NCBI GenBank assembly: GCA_945912085.1
Contig: CAMEBJ010000025.1
Span: 1 to 10,998, forward strand
Length of the DNA: 10,998 nucleotides
DNA from: an uncultured Bacteroidales bacterium
GTDB lineage: Bacteria; Bacteroidota; Bacteroidia; Bacteroidales; UBA932
Reading direction: 5' to 3'
A program made the position numbers and the translations under genes. Position 1 is the first letter of the stretch; each line of letters begins with the position of its first letter. The notes beneath the pieces were generated by a model, which saw nothing but the letters and a program-made list of their open reading frames with translations, had not been told where the DNA came from and searched no databases. Shown here piece by piece: positions 6,305 to 10,998 of the stretch.

Positions 6305-9300
6305 TCATTTTCTTAGTCTCAGAGTCATTTCCTCTGTCCTTGCTTCTGCCGTCAGCACTTCAATGAAGGTTTTCCCGTTCTCCGTGCGTCTGTCAATCTT
6401 CGTCTGCGGCCCTCCCTGCGCCGAGCGTGTGACGACGCTTTCAAGATCCCATTCCCCTTCGAGAGTCAGCCTCACCGATGTCCTTCCGCAAGGATTGTTG
6501 ATCCATTCACGTCCATAGACACTCCTCTCGATTCTCCTGCCATCCTTGTCAAAGACTTCATCGGAAGGACCTTCGTAGAGCGCGAGGTCCGGATTGCTGA
6601 CACTCAGAGTGAGCAATCCCTCAGAATCAATGCTGTACATCAGCATCGAAGGGGTGGCGTTGAGGACAAGGCTGTCCACACTCCCTTCCTCAAAGACCGC
6701 GCAGGCCGTCGTCTTTTCTTCCAGGTCGGTGACACTGTGCACCCTGCTGTCGCATCTGTTCATCCTGTAAGGCAGTTCCTCCTCGTATCCGGCGACCTGG
6801 GCTTCGGACGGATGCACGAGAAGAAGGTATTCGTAGGAATTCCTTTCGTCGTGTCCGATGGCTGCCTTCTCGTAGAATCCTTCTGTGGGCTTGTCCGTCT
6901 CCTCGTGGAGGGAGTGCTGCAACTGCCTGCTGAGCAGTACTTTCCCGTTCCGGACGAAATATGCGTTGCCGAAACAATCGCGCAGGACGGTCTTTTCCTT
7001 GAGAGGGGAGTCCACATGGACGGTTCCTGTCAGAGCCTTCCCGTCGAGAATGGTCGTCCCTTCCTCCGAAGCCGTGTTCTGGAACAGGGTGGTGTGCACC
7101 GGTGCGCCTTCAAGACTGTTTTCAATGTCGGAACCGAGGGCGATGATCCTGTTCCCGAAAAGGAAGAAGGACTTGCGTGCCCTGAGGCTGCCGTTGTACT
7201 TGTCGTGCTCGTGGAGTTTCATCGCGTAGGCTCCGCTCCCGCCCTTGTGGGATACCCCTCCTGCAAACCATTCGTCCGAGAGCAGCATCTCCTCGTAGCC
7301 GGAAAACTCATCCACGTTCAACACGTTTGCCTTCATTTTTTCCATCGGAATTACCGCCGCTGTAGTGCCCGGAATGTGGCACCAGTCCCAGCCGTCCACT
7401 GCGTACCCGCTTCCGAAACTGTCAATGTCAGGCTCCCTGTCGGCAAGAATCTGCAGGCTGCCGTGGGTGAGGTAACGTCCGTAGTGGTTTGCTCCCTGGT
7501 AGATTTCCGCAGACCAGAGATAGCGGCTGTGTCCTGCGACGGTAGCGAGCCATTCCCCCTGCCGGTGTGCCAGGGAGGAGTTGTAGCCGTACACGTGCGT
7601 CCCTGTCGGGGCCGCTTCGGGTCTTATTCCCTCGTTGTTGAATATTTCGGAATATTTACCATTCCGCCCTTCAAGACGGAGATATGCCCCTGCGAGTTCC
7701 CTGTCAATTGAATCCTTGCCGTCAGGTGAGCCGGCAAGGGCAAGAAGTCCGTACTGTCTCGGAATCAAGGCTCCCTTTCCGTCAGGATGCCTTCCGGACT
7801 GGGCCAGCGGGAATGATGTCTTGTTGCAGTAGAACCGCATTTCAAGGAGCGCGTCCTTCAGAACCTGATGGCTCTCCCGGGAAATGGCGAAGGCTGTTCC
7901 GCTGAGCATATAGACTGCATTGACTGCCCCGTCGAAACCTCCTGTTGCGTAGGCCGGGTAGTTCTTCCTGTGATGAAAGACGCAACCGTCCCTCTTGAAG
8001 CAGGGGAGTGTGCCCTCAGCATAGCGGAATCCGTTGTCAATCCATCTTGACAGAGCCTTCATATAGGCCTGTTTGTGCGGGCTGTCCTCCAACATCAGCA
8101 GGGATGCCACGCGTCCCATCAGCGAAGTATTGAAAGCATCTATGTCCATCCCGTCCTCCTGCGGGGCAGTTTTGACCTCCCCTACTCCTGAGAACCATTC
8201 CATCGCCTGCTGGACTTGTGACAGAAGCCCTGCATCGGCAAGGACATCACGCATAATGACCGGGGCTGTGTAGAAGTTTCTCATGCTGTAACCCAGGTGG
8301 TGAAGAGTTCCCTGCCCGCTTCCCGCGGCAAATCCCTGGTCCAGAATATGCTCGGTCATTGCCAGATACATCCTTGCAAGTTCCTCTTTTTCAGAGGAAT
8401 CTTCAGACGCGTTCCACGCAAGGGCAATGCTCAGCAGATTGTCGTTGTAGGCCCTTAGCAACTGTCCGTTTGCGGCGAACTGCTTCGAGGCATCGGGAAT
8501 CCCGCAGTTGATGAATGTCTCACCGTAGCGGGTGAAGAAAATCGGTTTCCCTCTTGGACTGCCGTCAGGATTGCGGTCAAGTCCGTAACTCTTGTAAATA
8601 TCCCGTAACTTCTTGATTCCAGGGATTTTCTTTCCGTCGCTGACAAGGTGGATGAATCTTTCCCTCACTGTCCTGAAATCCGTCTCTGACCTTTCTCCGA
8701 GAGGCTCCTCCCTGATGTCGAGTTCCTTTTCCCAGCTGTTGTTCAGCACGAGCCAGTGGTTGGTCGTTTCCTTGTTGATGAAAGGAGCCTGCCAGTCGGG
8801 AGTGTGGTGGCGGACATCCTGGAAGGAGGATGTGATGATGCCGTCGAAAAAGAGTCTTCCGGATTTCTCTCCGGAAGGTGCGCTGACAACCACCTGATCC
8901 ATACCTTCCTCCGGAGTGCCTTCCATATCCCTGTCGAATGCCACCCAGGCTCCTCTCCAGCCTGTGAATCCGAGGCCGTAGTCGAAATGGCAGCATTCCC
9001 TGCCCTGTTTCAGGAAGGAAAAGCGGAGGTTTCCTGAGAGAGGTCTTTCAGAATAGACCCAGAACACAAAGGTGGAGACCGATGTTTCCTTAGGGTCGGG
9101 ATTTTCCCTCAGGTAGGGAATCTCCCCGTCAATCGAGATTGATGCGTTCCGTCCTTTCCAGGACCATTCAAGGGATTTTTCCCCGAGCTTGTTGTGAAGA
9201 GATGAAATCCCTAGCCGGGATTTGCCCCGGGCGGAAACGGGCGATGTGCCCTCTTCAAAGGAGAGCACACCGTTCCTGATTCCGAAATCCACAGGTCCCG

Positions 9301-9370
9301 CCTCAGCCTTGAATGTTGAGACTGAAAGCATTAGACCTGCGAGAAGTATTTGGCTGAAATGTTTGGACAT
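6305..9370 (-). CDS. Chondroitin sulfate ABC-type lyase (polysaccharide lyase family 8)
   Basis: This 1021-residue enzyme has a type I signal peptide (likely cut after AEA, residue 24), so it should be periplasmic. Domains in order: a jelly-roll N-terminal lyase domain (about 28-225; LSFEEGTSP, HHTPDW, HWLVLNNSW), an alpha/alpha-toroid catalytic domain (about 235-615), and the PL8 central and C-terminal beta-sandwiches (about 620-1021). It aligns by eye with Proteus vulgaris chondroitinase ABC I. His467 and Tyr474 (FHHRKNYPAY) match its His501/Tyr508, Arg527 (GRHP) matches Arg560, and Glu622 (SAEIYQGANHYGRY) matches Glu653. The intervals are nearly the same, so all four catalytic positions are kept. 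It cleaves beta-1,4 bonds from hexosamine to uronate by beta-elimination, leaving unsaturated uronate ends. The gene starts 12 bp after the GH88 stop and ends 16 bp before the PL29-like gene. Preference among chondroitin, dermatan and hyaluronan cannot be read from the sequence. Confidence 0.9.
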   Translation of the reverse strand: MSKHFSQILLAGLMLSVSTFKAEAGPVDFGIRNGVLSFEEGTSPVSARGKSRLGISSLHNKLGEKSLEWSWKGRNASISIDGEIPYLRENPDPKETSVSTFVFWVYSERPLSGNLRFSFLKQGRECCHFDYGLGFTGWRGAWVAFDRDMEGTPEEGMDQVVVSAPSGEKSGRLFFDGIITSSFQDVRHHTPDWQAPFINKETTNHWLVLNNSWEKELDIREEPLGERSETDFRTVRERFIHLVSDGKKIPGIKKLRDIYKSYGLDRNPDGSPRGKPIFFTRYGETFINCGIPDASKQFAANGQLLRAYNDNLLSIALAWNASEDSSEKEELARMYLAMTEHILDQGFAAGSGQGTLHHLGYSMRNFYTAPVIMRDVLADAGLLSQVQQAMEWFSGVGEVKTAPQEDGMDIDAFNTSLMGRVASLLMLEDSPHKQAYMKALSRWIDNGFRYAEGTLPCFKRDGCVFHHRKNYPAYATGGFDGAVNAVYMLSGTAFAISRESHQVLKDALLEMRFYCNKTSFPLAQSGRHPDGKGALIPRQYGLLALAGSPDGKDSIDRELAGAYLRLEGRNGKYSEIFNNEGIRPEAAPTGTHVYGYNSSLAHRQGEWLATVAGHSRYLWSAEIYQGANHYGRYLTHGSLQILADREPDIDSFGSGYAVDGWDWCHIPGTTAAVIPMEKMKANVLNVDEFSGYEEMLLSDEWFAGGVSHKGGSGAYAMKLHEHDKYNGSLRARKSFFLFGNRIIALGSDIENSLEGAPVHTTLFQNTASEEGTTILDGKALTGTVHVDSPLKEKTVLRDCFGNAYFVRNGKVLLSRQLQHSLHEETDKPTEGFYEKAAIGHDERNSYEYLLLVHPSEAQVAGYEEELPYRMNRCDSRVHSVTDLEEKTTACAVFEEGSVDSLVLNATPSMLMYSIDSEGLLTLSVSNPDLALYEGPSDEVFDKDGRRIERSVYGREWINNPCGRTSVRLTLEGEWDLESVVTRSAQGGPQTKIDRRTENGKTFIEVLTAEARTEEMTLRLRK

Positions 9371-9382
9371 TGTCCCATGCTC

Positions 9383-10570
9383 TTAGAGGCCCTTTTCAAT
9401 CTGTCCTTTCTTGATGAGAGCCTCAAGGAGGTAGTAGTCGGCATAGTTGAGAGGAACGTCAATGTTGCTCCCGTGAGGGATGCCTCCGACTGAATGCATC
9501 AGGATGACGCCTCCGTTTGTGCCCGGCTCGGCCCTGTAGGCAGGGGAGGAGAGCGACTCGATCATCTTGTCGGCTTTTTCCTTGTAAATCTGTTTGCTGG
9601 TCAGGGTGTAAAGGTCGTAGAATGCCGAAGCCACGATTGCTGCTGAAGAGGCATCCCTGCACTCGTCAGGTTTGTTCGGAGCATCGTAGTCCCAGTAAGG
9701 AACCAGGTCCTCAGGCATATTCGGCTGGTTGATGATGTAGTTTGCAACGTTTTCAGCCTGCTCGAGATACTTAGGATCGGAAGTGTAGCGGTAGCAGGTC
9801 TCATAGCCGTAAACCGACCAGGCCTGTCCTCTTGCCCAGGCGGAATCATCAGCATAACCCTGTGCAGTGCAGCGTCCTCTGACTTCGCCTGTCTCAGGAT
9901 CATAGTCAACTACGTGGTAAGTGCTGTAGTCCGGGCGGTAGTGGTTTTTCATCGTGACGTCAGCGTGGCTGACTGCTATCTGCCTGAAGGTCGGATCCCC
10001 TGAAATCTCGGAAGCCCTGAACAGGAGTTCGAGATTCATCATATTGTCGATGATGACCGGACACTTCCAGCCCCTTGTCGCCTGCCATCCCCTGATGTCC
10101 CAGCTCTGGATGACTCCTGCACCAGGACGGAACCTTGTGGAGAGTGACCGCGCTGCATTCACGATGACATCTTCATATCCCTCTATATTCTTCAGACGCA
10201 GACCGTTGCCGTAACTGTCGTAAATCATGAACCCTATGTCGTGGTGCCATTTGAGATTCTGGATTGTGTCGAGTTTCTCGGTGTGGATTCTGGCGTGGTC
10301 AGCCCAGTACTCGTCTCCAGTCAGTTCGTACATATACCACAGGCTTCCTGCGAAGAAACCGCTTACCCAGTCATCCTCGGGAACGAAGTCGATTTCCCCA
10401 TTCTTGAAGGTTGAAGGTATCCTGACGGTGTCACCTGCCTCGGAAGCCTCAATGAGGGATTTGAGCTGGATTTTGGCATTTTCCACATTCTCGCTAATGA
10501 TGTCTCTGCTTCCCGTGCAGGAGACGGCTGCTGCCGCGATTGCAATGGCTGAAATAAGTTTTAGTTTCAT
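9383..10570 (-). CDS. Unsaturated glucuronyl hydrolase (GH88), lipoprotein
   Basis: This 395-residue protein has the usual length of GH88 and is likely a lipoprotein (AAAAVSC, Cys18), probably facing the periplasm since no clear surface-export signal follows the Cys. It is an alpha/alpha six-barrel enzyme. Asp111 (WHHDIGF) and Asp175 (VIIDNMMN) correspond to the two catalytic aspartates of Bacillus UGL (Asp88, Asp149). The family signature DDSAWARGQAWSVYGY is at 241-256, and DASSAAI at 306-312 is also typical. GH88 removes the 4,5-unsaturated uronic acid from lyase products by hydrating the double bond, releasing 5-keto-4-deoxyuronate and the amino sugar. It is the first gene of the operon, 12 bp before the PL8 lyase that makes its substrate, and lies behind a good promoter at 10669-10699 with a leader of about 90 nt. 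The ATG at 10568-10570 is the only start that yields the signal peptide. Confidence 0.92.
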   Translation of the reverse strand: MKLKLISAIAIAAAAVSCTGSRDIISENVENAKIQLKSLIEASEAGDTVRIPSTFKNGEIDFVPEDDWVSGFFAGSLWYMYELTGDEYWADHARIHTEKLDTIQNLKWHHDIGFMIYDSYGNGLRLKNIEGYEDVIVNAARSLSTRFRPGAGVIQSWDIRGWQATRGWKCPVIIDNMMNLELLFRASEISGDPTFRQIAVSHADVTMKNHYRPDYSTYHVVDYDPETGEVRGRCTAQGYADDSAWARGQAWSVYGYETCYRYTSDPKYLEQAENVANYIINQPNMPEDLVPYWDYDAPNKPDECRDASSAAIVASAFYDLYTLTSKQIYKEKADKMIESLSSPAYRAEPGTNGGVILMHSVGGIPHGSNIDVPLNYADYYLLEALIKKGQIEKGL

Positions 10571-10643
10571 ATCTGTTTGATATAGTTAGTGTTATCTTTA
10601 GTATATATTGAATATTCCATATAATGAAAAGAAATATTCAGAT

Positions 10644-10659
10644 CCGTGTGCGAACACGG
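10644..10659 (-). promoter_or_regulatory. 16-bp hairpin/palindrome at the 5' end of the operon leader
   Basis: CCGTGT (10644-10649) and ACACGG (10654-10659) are perfect inverted arms around four bases. If transcription starts about 7 bp past the -7 box, the stem lies at the extreme 5' end of the operon mRNA. It could protect the transcript, or the DNA could be an operator overlapping the start site. The structure is seen directly; its role is inferred. Confidence 0.4.
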
Positions 10660-10668
10660 CAAACAATG

Positions 10669-10699
10669 CAAATTTAGTAAATTGAAGGATATTTACAAT
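10669..10699 (-). promoter_or_regulatory. Bacteroidetes-type promoter for the five-gene operon
   Basis: Read on the minus strand, ATTG (10699-10696) is followed after 19 bp by TAAATTTG (10676-10669). The latter is a full match to the Bacteroides -7 consensus TAnnTTTG; the former matches three of four bases of the -33 TTTG. The spacing is that expected for the primary sigma factor of this phylum. The start site would be near 10662, giving a leader of about 90 nt before the GH88 ATG. Confidence 0.65.
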
Positions 10700-10719
10700 A
10701 TGAAAAAGTAATATTGAGC

Positions 10720-10734
10720 AAATATGCCATATTT
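10720..10734. promoter_or_regulatory. Small palindrome midway between the divergent promoters
   Basis: AAATAT, a 3-bp spacer (GCC) and ATATTT form an inverted repeat. It sits between the two -33 elements, where a regulator could act on both promoters. The arms are short and AT-rich, so chance is a real alternative. Confidence 0.25.
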
Positions 10735-10748
10735 TTCAGAAAAAACAT

Positions 10749-10779
10749 TTGAATTTTGAGCAGTCTTTGATAAATTCGC
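10749..10779 (+). promoter_or_regulatory. Bacteroidetes-type promoter for the divergent PL8 gene
   Basis: TTTG (10749-10752) and TAAATTCG (10772-10779) are 19 bp apart. The -33 box is a full match and the -7 box has one mismatch to TAnnTTTG. The expected start site is about 7 bp downstream, leaving a leader of about 15-20 nt before the ATG at 10804. Spacing and -7 box closely mirror those of the minus-strand promoter. Confidence 0.6.
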
Positions 10780-10803
10780 AGGATTTATGACACTATTACT
10801 GAT

Positions 10804-10998
10804 ATGGGATTCAGAAGGATTTTTTTGAGCATAGTTTTCATTTTTACTGTAACCTGTTCATTTGCAGCAATTAACGCGCAGCACTCCTTTGAGAACGGCA
10901 TTCCTTCCTTTGTGAAGGTGAACGGTAACGGAAGCGTGAACCCCTCGACGGAAAAGTTCAAGGACGGAAAGACATCGATGCGTTTCGACTGGAACGGT
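10804..10998 (+). CDS. N-terminal part of a second PL8 chondroitinase ABC-type lyase (truncated by window end)
   Basis: ATG at 10804 opens a frame that stays open for 65 codons to the end of the window. It begins with a type I signal peptide (MGFRRIFLSIVFIFTV, likely cut after INA, residue 25). The mature start, QHSFENGIPSFVKVNG, followed by a Lys-Asp-Gly-Lys-x-Ser segment and RFDWNG, resembles the jelly-roll N-terminal domain of chondroitinase ABC enzymes. The same pattern (SFEEG, then GEKSLEWSWKG) is present in the full PL8 lyase of this window. The catalytic domain is outside, so activity cannot be judged. The gene is transcribed away from the GH88 operon from its own promoter and probably works with it on the same substrate. 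A Cys at 18 lies in a poor lipobox (VTC), so secretion to the periplasm is more likely than lipidation. Confidence 0.7.
   Translation, partial: MGFRRIFLSIVFIFTVTCSFAAINAQHSFENGIPSFVKVNGNGSVNPSTEKFKDGKTSMRFDWNG

Noticed and set aside
6737..7711. Long open frame on the plus strand (324 codons) antisense to the PL8 gene
   Set aside because: It lies wholly inside a well-supported PL8 gene with conserved catalytic residues. It has Cys/Val/Arg-rich composition, no recognisable motif and no promoter, and is a by-product of codon bias on the opposite strand.
10804..10998. Lipoprotein reading of the second PL8 gene using Cys18
   Set aside because: The residues before it (FTVTC) do not form a good lipobox, and a standard signal peptidase I site (INA/Q) follows a few residues later.

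Overview
The window looks like part of a glycosaminoglycan (chondroitin/hyaluronan-type) degradation locus from a member of the Bacteroidales. The evidence is Bacteroidetes-style lipoproteins, DUF4988-type and DUF5123-like modules, TTTG / TAnnTTTG promoter motifs, AT-rich gaps, and a GH88 plus PL8 enzyme pair. The sequence does not fix the genus. Most coding DNA is about 53-55% GC where I counted it. No SusC/SusD pair, sulfatase or hybrid two-component sensor lies inside the window, so this is an enzyme section of a larger locus or a satellite of one.

Layout, left to right. Positions 1-195 hold the 3' end of a plus-strand regulator gene (LacI/GntR-type ligand-binding domain). It converges on a hairpin at 200-237. 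From 246 to 10570 five genes lie head to tail on the minus strand with gaps of 12-71 bp, so they are read right to left as a probable operon: GH88 unsaturated glucuronyl hydrolase, PL8 chondroitinase ABC-type lyase, a DUF4988 plus beta-helix lipoprotein resembling PL29 endolyases, a second DUF4988 lipoprotein with a different beta-helix-like C-terminus and no known function, and an N-acetylhexosamine 1-kinase (NahK-like). Positions 10571-10803 form a divergent control region with a good Bacteroidetes promoter in each direction, a 16-bp hairpin and a small palindrome. From 10804 a second PL8-type lyase gene starts on the plus strand and runs off the window.

Inferred pathway: the lipoprotein beta-helix lyase cuts polymer at the cell surface; the PL8 lyase(s), with type I signal peptides, reduce oligosaccharides to unsaturated disaccharides in the periplasm; GH88 splits these into 5-keto-4-deoxyuronate and GalNAc or GlcNAc; the cytoplasmic NahK-like kinase phosphorylates the amino sugar at C1. 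The least explained parts are the 756-residue DUF4988 lipoprotein, which shares an N-terminal module of about 300 residues with its neighbour but carries a C-terminal domain encoded in markedly AT-richer DNA, and the presence of a NahK-type kinase in a lyase operon.
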